40,799 nt of DNA, taken from assembly GCA_049999725.1 (NCBI GenBank), contig JBNGIS010017708.1, positions 1 through 40,799 on the forward strand. Reading direction: 5' to 3'. This stretch comes from Haplomitrium mnioides (Eukaryota; Marchantiophyta; Haplomitriopsida; Calobryales). The translations under genes and the position numbers were made by a program. Below, one piece after another: positions 10,116 through 19,293 of the stretch (positions within the stretch are counted from its first letter, which is position 1; the number at the start of each line of letters is the position of its first letter). The notes under the pieces were generated by a model, which was not told the DNA's origin, ran no database searches, and was given only the letters and a program-made list of their open reading frames with translations.

Positions 10116-10557
10116 CGGTGCAGCGGACGACGTGGTGCGAGGAGAAAAAGGAGGCATCTGCGGGGGGATCTAAGGAGATTCCTTGGAGTCGGTCCCGTGA
10201 GGCACTTCGGAAGTCGGCTCCGATGGCCTCTTCGGACTCGGTTCTGCGGGAATCTTCGGAATCTCTTCCTGTCAGATTCTTCAAGGCTCCTTGTTCAAGC
10301 GACTGTTGTCCTTGGATTTTTCTCAACCAACTGCTGGACACGCGGCGCTTCCTCCCATCCCGTGGTAACGGGATTACCTAACAGTGAAGCCACACGTCGT
10401 CATCCCCTGTTTCGAGCCAACGGCAATAACGACTATTCATCGGATCGGGCGTCGGAGGGCAGCGCGCGAGGGGAGTATATATCGTTTGTCTTCAAAATTC
10501 TTCCGGTTGATGCACAGGCAATCTCAGGGCGCGAGGCGACTGCATGCGAAGGGGAAT

Positions 10558-11075
10558 CGCAACGAAGGGGGGATGGGATTTGAATTCACTGATAAGACAA
10601 CGTGAAGCAGGGGTACTCGCTCAAGGGGAACCGGGGGATTTAGAGGAGGAATGGGGGGAGACACAGGTGACCTCATCCTTGCAGGCGGACTAGGGCGGAG
10701 GGTTACTGATACGGTGTTTTAATTGTATTCTAGTCAGCCTGGACTTCGGGAGAGGCCACCATAGGAGGACTTGGGGTCTTCTTTGCATTCTCTGTGTAGA
10801 AGCATCACGACTTGAGGACAAGGAAACCGCAACGAGGGGCGGCTGGAGTGGGAATTCAGTGAGGATCAACGTGAAGTAGGGGTACTAGTTCTAGGGGGCC
10901 AGGGGGATTTAGAGGAGGACTGGGGGGAGACCTAGGTGACCTCATCCTTGTCGGTAGACCAGAGCGGAGGGTTACTGATACATAGATTCGAAGGGATTCC
11001 GGCCAGTTATGACTTCGGGAGAGGCCGCTAAGTGACGAGCTTGGGGTTGTCTCTGCCGTTCCTTGTGTGTGAGCA
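10558..11075 (+). repeat. Direct duplication of about 270 bp inside solo LTR 1
   Basis: Two diverged tandem units start at GCAACGA (10558 and 10829). Shared landmarks are GGGGATTTAGAGGAGGA, GTGACCTCATCCTTG, GCGGAGGGTTACTGATAC and GACTTCGGGAGAGGCC, all in the same order. The offset of matching landmarks is about 269 bp. Confidence 0.8.
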
Positions 11076-11372
11076 TCAACCCAGAGTGTTCTGAGGACAC
11101 TCTGGTGTGTTAATTCTCAAGTAGAGCTGAGAGGGGGGAGCTGTGCCAGTGCCGGTGGACTGCATAGTAAGACTCGTTGAGGCTCGAGGGTGGAGTGGGC
11201 TACCTGCAGCTGGTAAAGCTGTCTTCTAGAGGTGGAAGTAAAAGAAACTCTCTTCCTGGCCTGAGGAAGTAAAAACAGGGCTTCTCGTGAGGGAAGTTAA
11301 AAAACTATCTGGAGTGGAGGGTGTGTGGGTTGCTAGGCTGCAGTTGTAAGGCAACGGGATTCACAAGGGAAG

Positions 11373-11380
11373 TATAAATA
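11373..11380 (+). promoter_or_regulatory. TATA box of solo LTR 1
   Basis: AGTATAAATAG is in a GC-balanced context. The inverted copy of the LTR has TATACATA at the same place, a decayed form. Transcription would start at about 11405, and a poly(A) signal AATAAA follows at 11789. Confidence 0.55.
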
Positions 11381-12053
11381 GTTAGAATTCCAGAGTGCCT
11401 TCAAGGACTCTGTTTTCTCTTGTATATTGTATAAATGTGTTTGTCCATATATGTGTAGTTAGATTTCCCTTCTGCATGTGTGTCCTCTTGGATTGTTAGA
11501 TTAGTGGACATCGGTTCAGTTGAGCAGACCCTGGGAACACACTTGAAGGGGGAGTCCAATCCCTTGACACAAGTCTGGCATCCTGGGGGTGGATGCTCTT
11601 TATTCTTGATCCTATTTGCATAGTTAGGAATTAGTGCAGCTTAGGATAGTTAGGATAATTCTGTTCAGTCCTGTGACAACCCTGAGAGGGGGAGTCCAGC
11701 CTGTTGTAGTGTTCAGCTATGCAGGTCACCAACACCATTCTGCCCAAGCACAAATAAGGTGGCAGGGCCTAAGTCATTGGGTCCTAAGAATAAAGTGCAG
11801 GAATTACATACAAATCACAGCTGGGTATAAATGGATGTGGACCTGTGCAAGGTTGAATGTCTGACTTGAGTGTGAGAAGAAGAAGAGTGTAAGAAGCATA
11901 TCAGGCCTGTAGGGAGAGGAAGAGTCCTTAAGGTCTGAAAGTGGTAACTAGCAAGGGGCCATCTCAAAAAAGAACTTGAAAGCCCATAAACCTCTCCTTC
12001 CCTGCCTCGAAACGGGGCCTGAAAAGGTTAAGACCTGAAATAGGGGAGCGACA

Positions 12054-12058
12054 ACTCA
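12054..12058. repeat. TSD ACTCA, right of solo LTR 1
   Basis: This is a perfect match to 8222-8226 directly after the terminal CA of the LTR. Confidence 0.8.
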
Positions 12059-12061
12059 CAT

Positions 12062-12185
12062 TGTCAAGTCGTTGCGTACTTGGACTCTCAGGTCCATGGG
12101 CGCATGGATTCCAAAGTCCAAGCACGCCTAGACTCCCAGGTCCATGCACGCATGGACTCCCATGTCCATACGCGCATTGAGTTCA
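12062..12185. repeat. Palindromic array, continuation beyond the solo LTR (about 5 units)
   Basis: Units such as GTCCATGCACGCATGGAC and GTCCATACGCGCATTGAG have the same 24-bp period and composition as 7900-8221. The LTR split a single intronic array. Confidence 0.88.
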
Positions 12186-12233
12186 GAGTTAGTCAAAAAA
12201 GAAAACAAATAAAAAAGGGTTTTAAGATCTTAC

Positions 12234-12593
12234 CTTGTTGTCTTCCTTAGCCGTCTGAAGATGCTTGGCAAAAATATCCCTCTCGTTCATCTGGAAGAAG
12301 TTAAAACATTTGCGAACGGTCTTGTAGAGGGTAGTGGCATCCTGTGACTACACAAGCAGCCTGATGTTGGCTCACTGCCTCTTTCTTGTCATCGTTATTT
12401 GGACAACAAGGCTTAGGTTAAAATTTTCACCTTCCCCAACAAAAAAGTAAAGGTGGTGATCAAGGTTTTTCAAGGATCCACAATTAACCAGCCAATCTCA
12501 GTCTAGTTTTTCAAGCTCTAGAGCCTTGATAACATCCGAATACCTATAAGGCTTTGGTTGAGCAGGTCTGGAAACATTGGCTTGAGATACCAT
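12234..12593 (-). pseudogene. Methyltransferase gene exon 1
   Basis: The ATG is at 12593-12591 and the exon runs 120 codons to a consensus donor, AAG|GTAAGA, at 12234/12233. The protein starts MVSQANVSRPAQPKPYRYSD. Three in-frame stops are present: TGA after EKLD, TGA after TRKRQ and TAG after RLLV. No domain was recognised. The exon ends in frame so that it joins the acceptor at 7788 without a shift. A minus-strand TATAAAA lies 180 bp upstream of the ATG. Confidence 0.6.
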
Positions 12594-12987
12594 TTTTCAG
12601 AAAGTAGAAACTGGTAGAATTTGAGGTGAAAAATATAATAAACAAAAGCTCACAAAAATCAAAAGGCTGAAATTGGAAAAATAACAAGAAATTTCAAAAA
12701 CAAGGATGACAAGAAAACAAAAACTAGAAAGTGAACTTGGGACAATGGAAAGAAACTTTCCATTGATGCTTCTTTTATACCTATATTTCAAAAAATGCCT
12801 TTTCTCGCCAAAATATGATTCGTGGAGCTATTGACACGTAGGTTTGCATGGTGCAAGAAAAAAAGTTAGTATAAAAAGTATCGCCTGTTTTTATTTTCTA
12901 ATTTCTAATTTCTTTTTTTCATTTTCTTCACAAAAAGTTCCCAATTTTGTCGTTTTGCGGAAATTATTTTTAAAACACATTTTTTAG
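12594..12987. promoter_or_regulatory. Divergent promoter between methyltransferase and transposase genes
   Basis: The two start codons face away from each other, 394 bp apart. TATAAAA on the minus strand (12773-12779) lies 180 bp before the methyltransferase ATG. TATAAAAA on the plus strand (12870-12877) lies about 110 bp before the transposase-side ATG at 12988. The boxes are only about 90 bp apart, so shared regulation is plausible. No palindromic array occurs here. Confidence 0.55.
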
Positions 12988-13602
12988 ATGGGTCGTAAGA
13001 GGTTGACAATATTTGTTAAAATAGTTTCTTCAAATAGTTGATTTTTAGCAAGCATTATCAATGGTTGAAGTTTTAAAGAGTAAGAAGAGATTAGAATTCG
13101 AAGATTTATCTTCACAAAAAGTGTTACTTTTGACAAGTATGTTGAGATTTGTTTAAACCGTAGTTCTTTGGAGGTAAACGATGGACTACCAAAAGCGTTA
13201 GGTGTAATAGTGAGTATATTGGAGAAAAAGATGACTTCCATTGAATTAGATAGCTCCGTCTGAGAAGATCAAGAAGGTGAACCCTATGCGTACATAATAT
13301 TATGGATTGAACTCTATACACACACAAGGTCAAGGAGTGAATCCGATGCGCGCAAAGGATCAAAGAGAGAACCTAGTGCTTGAATAGAATTAAAGAAATA
13401 AACTTCTTCAAGCACAAGATCTTTGTTGCCGATCAAGTGGTCAAAGTTGAATCTTTCTTTTGAGTACTCTAATAGATCAACAGAAAGACGTTTAACACAT
13501 AACTTCCAAATAGTTGTGGACATTTCTTTGTCCTCATCTAAGGGAGATGTTGATATTTATAATCAAAGTGTGTTTGTTCAAAGCACAAAAAGCATATAAT
13601 TT

Positions 13603-14077
13603 GTGGATGGTTTTAATTTTGGAGATGAATCGTTGTCTTTGATAGCACCACTCAAACAACGAGTGATTTCAATTCAAGTAGTACCTTGCAATGAGATTGG
13701 GAAATCTGAAACAAACCGAATTCTTTTGGAGGAGTATTTAGACAACAAATTGGGAAATGATTCTAGCAAAGAATCTCAATCAATCAATATTTCGTTAGAG
13801 CTATCGCTAAGGGCACCGATTTTATTACAAAAAACACTTCCTAATAATCGAGATATTGATCAAGATTTTGTTTTGGAATTGTGCAGTTCTCCCAATCTTC
13901 AAAGAGTACCTCATCTCTCAAAAACTTTTTGTGATAGAACAACATGTGTTTATAATGATGATCAAGATCTTCAAGACAATAAATGATCTCTTGTGGCTAG
14001 ATTCACCTACGGTCATAATTGACCAACACAACATAAGAATTCTTTGTTAGGGCCAAAAACCAAATGGGTAAACACCT
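13603..14077 (+). pseudogene. Transposase-like gene, N-terminal exon up to the LTR insertion
   Basis: A frame of 127 codons (FVDGFNFGDESLSLIAPLKQ ...) runs on, past TGA and TAA, to LLGPKTKWVNTL at 14077. The same frame resumes after the LTR as HENSLQKVDHNESFVKKKLD. The coding frame extends upstream to at least 13520 and is preceded by an interval with repeat units (13270-13400) that is probably an intron. The function of this N-terminal region is unknown; it is hydrophilic. Confidence 0.55.
14073..14077. repeat. TSD CACCT, left of solo LTR 2
   Basis: CACCT directly precedes TGTCGCTCCC at 14078 and recurs at 16308-16312. Confidence 0.8.
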
Positions 14078-16307
14078 TGTCGCTCCCCTGTTTCCTGCCT
14101 TAACCTTTCCAGGTCCTTTTTAGATGCAGGGGAGGACACGTTTGCGGGCTTTGGGGTTCTTTTCTGAGATGGCCCCTTGCCAGTTACCACTTTCAGGCCC
14201 TAAGGACTCTCCTTCTCCTTACAGGCCTGTTGTGCTTCTCTCACTATTCTTCTCTACACACTCAAGTCAGCCATTCATTCCATCCACACAGGTCCACATT
14301 CATTTATACCCAGCCAGCTTGTGTGTGATTCTTCCTCTTTATTCTTAGGACCCAATGACTTAGGCCCTGCCACCTTATTTGTGCTTGGGCAGAATGGTGC
14401 TGGTGACCTGCACAGCTGAACACACCACAGCCCTGGACTCCCCCTCTCAGGGTGGTCACAGGTCTGATACAACTAATCCTAACTATCCTAACATGCTAAG
14501 CTGCACTAATTCCTAACTAACTCCTAACTAGGCAAATAGGATCAGGAACAGAGAGCATTCACCCCCAGGATACCAGACTTGTATCAAGGGATTGGACTCC
14601 CCCTTCAAGCGTGTTCCCAGGGTCTGCTCAGCTGATCTGATGTCCACTAATCTAAGAATTCAAGGGGACACACATGCAGAAATGAAATCTAACTACACAT
14701 ATATAAACAACACATTTACACAATGTACAGGAGAAAACAGAGTCCTTGAAGGCCCTCTGGAATTCTAACTATGTATACTTCCCTTATGAGTCCCGCTGCC
14801 TTACAACTGCAGCCCAGCAACCCACACACCCTCCACTCCAGATAGTTTTCTACTTCCATCGCTAGAAGCCCTCATTTTACTTCCTCAGGATCAGAAGAGG
14901 ATTTCTTTTACTTCCACCTCTGGAAGACAGCTCTACCAGCTGCCGGTAGCCCACTCCACCCCGAGCCTCAACGGGTCTTACTATGCCCAGCGCACCGGCA
15001 CTGGCACAGCCCCCCCTCTCAGCTCCACCTTGAGAATTTAACACACCAGAGTGTTCTCCGAACACTCTGGGTTGATGCACTTGCACAGAGGATGCNNNNN
15101 NNNNNNNNNNNNNNNNNNNNNNNNNNNNNNNNNNNNNNNNNNNNNNNNNNNNNNNNNNNNNNNNNNNNNNNNNNNNNNNNNNNNNNNNNNNNNNNNNNNN
15201 NNNNNNNNNNNNNNNNNNNNNNNNNNNNNNNNNNNNNNNNNNNNNNNNNNNNNNNNNNNNNNNNNNNNNNNNNNNNNNNNNNNNNNNNNNNNNNNNNNNN
15301 NNNNNNNNNNNNNNNNNNNNNNNNNNNNNNNNNNNNNNNNNNNNNNNNNNNNNNNNNNNNNNNNNNNNNNNNNNNNNNNNNNNNNNNNNNNNNNNNNNNN
15401 NNNNNNNNNNNNNNNNNNNNNNNNNNNNNNNNNNNNNNNNNNNNNNNNNNNNNNNNNNNNNNNNNNNNNNNNNNNNNNNNNNNNNNNNNNNNNNNGATCA
15501 GGGATCAGTCCCCCTTTCGGCTCATCCTCTGTGCTTCCTCTTTGGCAAATCTGCGCTAGGTCGCCCCTTCGGCTTCTGCGCTCTTCCTCCTCTTGGATCT
15601 CCGATTAATCGCCCTTATGGCACTCCTCCGTTTTCCTTCGGCCAGGCCCGCGATAAGTTGATGTTTCGGGCCCCTGTCCTTCCTTCCCTGTAGTGGTTCT
15701 CTCGGATCCTGCTTAACCGGGTTCCCCACGTCGTAAGACGCTTCGGAACCATATTAAGAGGTCTCCCCACTTAGGGAGGTGCCTTTCCGCTGATCCGCGG
15801 GCCTCCTGGCGCTGCCACGTAGTCCGTGGAATCCCGCGAAGGCCCTGGAGACGCCACGTTTCCGTGGATTCTCGCGGGACCTCTCGAGGACTTCACTCTT
15901 TCCTCGGGACTTACCGACTCGGATGGATCGCTCGATCGACCTCTGCAGGGTTCGCGCTTGCTTGCGGGATCGAGGCGTCCCTCTTCCCTGGCCTTGCTTG
16001 CCCTCGTGAAGATCTCATCTCCTCCTGTCAGCTCCCGATCCTTGCTTCCCGTTTTGTGGCCGCTGCAGGACCCCCGCGATCTGCCTTCCTTCGGAGTGCC
16101 TTCGGGCTTCCTTGTTGCTGATCCCTTCTTCTCCCTCCTCCGCCATGGTCCTGTTTCCCTCCCAGGACTCATGCACCCTGCTCTTAACAGCTGTTTGAGG
16201 TAATCAGCTGTTCCTGAGGGCCTTCACACTTGCAAAGGGAACAATGTCGCCAGTGGAGCTTCCGATTTCGTGCGTTCAGCCTTAGTGCTCCAAATCACCG
16301 GCTGACA
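14078..16307 (-). mobile_element. Solo LTR 2, minus orientation, with assembly gap
   Basis: This is the reverse complement of the 8227-12053 family. Read on the minus strand it starts TGTCAGCCGG and ends GGGAGCGACA. It is flanked by perfect CACCT duplications. It has no internal coding domain, so it is a solo LTR. It interrupts one exon of the transposase-like gene. The sequences on both sides of the N run correspond to about 11070 and about 9195 of LTR 1, so about 1.87 kb should be present where 400 N are shown; the true length is about 3.7 kb. Confidence 0.8.
15096..15495. other. Assembly gap of 400 N
   Basis: There are exactly 400 N, probably a placeholder length. By comparison with LTR 1 the gap spans the GC-rich tandem copies and the 270-bp duplication. 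Translated frames across it are meaningless. Confidence 0.98.
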
Positions 16308-16312
16308 CACCT
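16308..16312. repeat. TSD CACCT, right of solo LTR 2
   Basis: It follows the LTR terminus GGCTGACA and matches 14073-14077. Confidence 0.8.
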
Positions 16313-17025
16313 TACATGAAAATTCTTTGCAGAAAGTTGATCATAACGAGAGCTTTGTGAAGAAAAAGCTCGATCCAATGTCAATTTCTAAATTGAAGAG
16401 AATTCCATCTTGCCAAAATAATTGCTTGTTGTTCTACAAGATAGATTTTTTGAATATTGTGAGAGAAATGTACTTTCGACAAAGCATAAAGAATCAAGAT
16501 ATCACACTGTAGTGGGGAATACCAAGAAAGGACTCTAATGTTGACAATCAGTTTACTCTGCCTAACAGTACCTTTGTTTGTAGAAGATCCTTCAAATTAA
16601 TATTATCACTAGAGAATGATAGAATTCAAAGAATCCAAAATCTCAAAAACGCAAATCCTAGAGGCATTTTTGGAAAAAGAGAATTATCTGCTAAAGGAGT
16701 TTTCGTGCGTGAGTGGATGGATAGTTTTTTTTAGGGACACTACAAGAGAATGCCCACTCACGAAGTCTATAACTTGCTCGATAATTTTACAAAATGGAAA
16801 GTTTATAACTACTACACAACTTATTTGAAAGGGAAAGATCCCCATTGTATTCTTAGTTTCTCGGGTTTTACAAAACATTGGAGAACTCATTTTCCAAATG
16901 TCAAAATTCCAAAAGGAAATAGATTTGTTGTTTGTGAAACATGCGAAGAAAAAAAATCTTTACGAGAAAAATCTATCTTAGAGTCCCATAAAGGTAGCAA
17001 ATTTTCTTCTCTTTTGAAATATTAA
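16313..17025 (+). pseudogene. Transposase-like gene, central exon with Cys pair
   Basis: A single frame with two TAG codons (after QDITL and after MDSFF) runs to a stop at 17023-17025. It includes GVFVREWMDSFF, NFTKWKVYNYYTTYLKG, FSGFTKHWRTHFPNVKIPKG and NRFVVCETCEEKKSLREK. The W-x2-x-FP-x-V-x-IPK-x-xRF-x-x-C-x2-C pattern is the recognisable pre-catalytic part of the family, probably zinc-binding and DNA-contacting. An intron with palindromic repeats follows. Confidence 0.65.
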
Positions 17026-17134
17026 GTTAATTCATGCTCTTTTTTCTAGAACCAAAGCGTAGTTCTAGAGATGTTGTGTTTTCAACAAACAAGATTTTAG
17101 TTGAATAATTCATAGCAACTTGAGTTGTGAGAAG

Positions 17135-17475
17135 AGAGTCTATGCTCGCATAAGGCCTATTGTTTTTAGTTTCAATCCTAACCTTGTCTATAGTCAAATT
17201 AAGCAAGGAAATGAATGTGATTCTTGGTGGTGACCTTAGCCTTACAACAAGTTTTGCTTTTGTTGCTTTAAATCAAGAGCTCTTTGCAAGAAAAACAATA
17301 ACAAGAACTGTTTTTGTTGTTTGCAAATCCTATGCGCGTATAGGATTTGTTCTTGTTTCTCTTAAAACCAGTCACGACAATAATCAAAGCAAGCCATGAT
17401 ATTGGTGTTGTTGTATTGGTCCTATGTGTGTATATGATTAGTTGTTGTCTCCACTCATCCTTTGCGCCCATATAA
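17135..17475. repeat. Palindromic repeats in the transposase-gene intron
   Basis: These are dispersed units of the CCTATGCGCGCATAGG type: GAGTCTATGCTCGCATAAG, and a near-perfect 26-bp palindrome at 17324-17349 (CAAATCCTATGCG then CGTATAGGATTTG, one mismatched pair), then CCTATGTGTGTATATGA. They lie in the interval between the coding blocks ending at 17025 and starting at about 17782, a probable intron. Confidence 0.75.
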
Positions 17476-17781
17476 TGTGTTGTGGTTTTTTTAATCGTTT
17501 GCGAACAAAGAAGGCAAGCTACCTTTGAAACTATAGTTCCACTTTGTGACCCTTTGTTAGCAAATCTTGTTTGTCTCTTCTTAAAAATTTTGTTAATTTG
17601 AAGTCAAACAGATTTTCCTTTAATTAAACTACATAAAGTTTATTTTACAAAGTTTTCACTTCTACCAATCCAAAAATTTGTTTAAGATGACTTGAATATT
17701 TTTAGCACTTAAGGTTGTATTTTGAAGTTCCAAATATCAACATATGTTTTACTCAACTACTTTTATGTCTTTTGTGATTTG

Positions 17782-19180
17782 TGATGATGTAGTCAAATAT
17801 AATTGCTAATTGTTTCTTCATCATGACCAACAAATAAAAGAAAGAACAAAACTTGCAAACCATCAAAGAAAATGTTATGCCGACGGTCAAAAGTACTTGG
17901 GAATTGTTATTGATAGAATGGATAAGAAGAAAACTGCTATTCCACACTAGCCTTTGCCACCAAAAATAATTGATAAAGATTGTTTGGTGGGTGTGTATGT
18001 TGTTGGTGACTTAATATTCAATCATGCTCTTTCTTTGAGGGTCTTCTTAACGAATCGAAACTTAAGAAGTGATTCTAATTTAAAAATTACTATGCTCAAC
18101 AAAATATTATGTGACTTTGAAGGGCTGCTGCCTCCAACTTTGTATCTTTAGTTGGACAACACGATACGAGAGAATAAGAATTCTATCTTATTTGGATATC
18201 TTAGTCTTCTTATTGCCAAGAATGTTTTTTGAAAAATCAAGGTGAGATTTCTCATGGTTGGCCAAACTCATGATCAAATCGATCAAATGTTCAGCCGATT
18301 CTTGAAACATTTGAAACGTGTTAAAGCTTTTACGATTACAAGTCTTAGCAAGATGCTTTAATTATTCTATAATCCTAAACCTCAGGTAACTCTTTTGTTT
18401 GAAACTTGGGATTTCAAAATGTTTCTGCAACAACGTCCCCCTTTGGTTCAAAGAATACATGATATTACCTTTAATCAACAATTCAAGTTCTAGTTAAATG
18501 ATTCTAAGGCAAAGATTTGGAGAAAATAGTTTTCAATAGATGAATTTTGGTTACTTCCAAATGGTATTTGTTAGCTTAATTGCCTACCTAAAGTGGACAG
18601 AGAAATTTTGAGTTCAATGTTGATTCCTCTAAAAGAATATTCTGAAATTAAAAAATCTCAAAAGGAAGAAAGAGAAGTTGATATCGAAAAAGTGGTCTTT
18701 TCAATAAAAGACAACATAAGTGAAAATTGCTACAAGTTCTTTACAAATTCTGATATTCAATGGTGGAATGACTTTTTTCTTACCCAACAAGAGATTGCGG
18801 CCTACATCCTTGAAAAACAAAGGTGAAGACTTGAAGCAAAATTTACTTTTCCACCTTCACAACTACCAAACACTTGTAATGATTCTCAAAATGTTCGTCT
18901 AGGTTCTCAGCTTGATGCTCAACAGATAGAAAAAGATACTCTAGTACATCAAATACTTTCTACACGTCGAGCAATCTATGATAGAGCACCTAGGCAACGA
19001 GAATGGACTCTTTTGCATAATACTCGATATAGGCACAAACTTGGCAATCTACATATTACAATGAAAACTAGAATGTTTATTTGTGTTGTTGCGTCTCTAG
19101 ATCCAAAGAGCATACCATTTTGGATTGCCAAATTTCTCAAAGTTTTGTCATTTGATGAGGAAGATCCCTCAAACTTGAAA
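17782..19180 (+). pseudogene. Transposase-like gene, catalytic-core exon
   Basis: One frame runs from about 17810 to 19180 with scattered stops. The proposed acidic residues are in IDRMDKKK (17909-17932), LDNTIRENKN (18152-18181) and GQTHDQIDQ (18260-18286). Three stops fall at positions where Gln or Arg would fit (TAG before LDN, TGA after AKNVF, TAG after QQFKF), suggesting C-to-T decay. The C-terminal part has APRQREWTLLHNTRYRHKLG and then SIPFWIAKFLKVLSFDEEDP, like chromatin-binding BAH/Tudor-type modules. The usual Gly of IDGMD is Arg here, and GHTH is GQTH. Confidence 0.7.
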
Positions 19181-19293
19181 TGAATACGTGTTCAATGGTT
19201 TGCTTGTGAGACAGAGGATGCCTTTTCTGGACAATACTTCTCGAAAACAAATAGCATCAACAAAAGGGAAACGCAAATCCAAGTTACATATTA

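Larger units (their letters stand above)
8227..12053 (+). mobile_element. Solo LTR 1, 3.8 kb, plus orientation
   Basis: The unit starts TGTCAACCGG, ends GGGGAGCGACA and is flanked by a perfect 5-bp duplication, ACTCA. It has no retrotransposon coding domain. A related copy lies inverted at 14078-16307. Internal features are a GC/CpG-rich half (8.45-10.6 kb), three GC-rich tandem copies, a 270-bp duplication, a TATA box (11373-11380) and AATAAA (11789-11794). The apparent R/U5 arrangement (TATA, then poly(A) about 415 bp later) fits an LTR. All frames within it look spurious. At 3.8 kb it is exceptionally long. It lies inside intron 1 of the methyltransferase gene. Confidence 0.8.
7789..12233 (-). 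other. Intron 1 of the methyltransferase gene, loaded with palindromic array and a solo LTR
   Basis: The donor is GTAAGA at 12233-12228 and the acceptor TTTGTTTTCTAG ends at 7789. The 4.4 kb interval consists of a 24-bp-period palindrome array (7900-8221 and 12062-12185) split by a 3.8 kb solo LTR (8227-12053). Removing the LTR would leave an intron of about 0.6 kb. Confidence 0.6.
4434..12593 (-). pseudogene. ParB-like / amino-type DNA methyltransferase gene of the giant element (decayed, spliced)
   Basis: At least four exon blocks are joined by GT-AG introns, all phase 0: 12593-12234, 7788-6325 (may hold more introns), 5724-5197 and 5070-4434. The product of about 1000 residues would have a low-complexity basic region, a ParB-like domain with GGNHSAAARQ, a middle helical region, then methyltransferase motif IV (DIPYG), an EKP-like segment (YQKPSLYKF) and a motif I-like segment followed by NCIVVEYNRRQA. 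The order IV before I is that of amino (N6-adenine or N4-cytosine) methyltransferases of the beta type. Several stops and at least three frameshifts make it non-functional here. The likely original role is modifying element or host DNA; this is inferred. Confidence 0.7.

Noticed and set aside
8476-10605. GC-rich frames within the long LTR as a possible horizontally acquired gene
   Set aside because: Frames on both strands are similar in length, contain no domain, and are not kept between the two copies of the LTR; high GC content alone explains the few stops.
15051-15608. Long frames across the N gap
   Set aside because: They consist of unknown bases.
8227-16307. The inverted 3.8 kb units as the terminal inverted repeats of one DNA transposon
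   Set aside because: Each unit has its own different 5-bp duplication (ACTCA and CACCT), and the sequence between them continues both the palindromic array and the transposase exon, so they are separate solo LTRs.
14038-16329. AATTCTTTG at 14038-14046 and 16321-16329 as a 9-bp target duplication
   Set aside because: The copies are 26 and 8 bp away from the LTR ends, while perfect CACCT duplications abut the LTR; AATTCTTTG encodes Asn-Ser-Leu in the interrupted exon on both sides and is probably chance.
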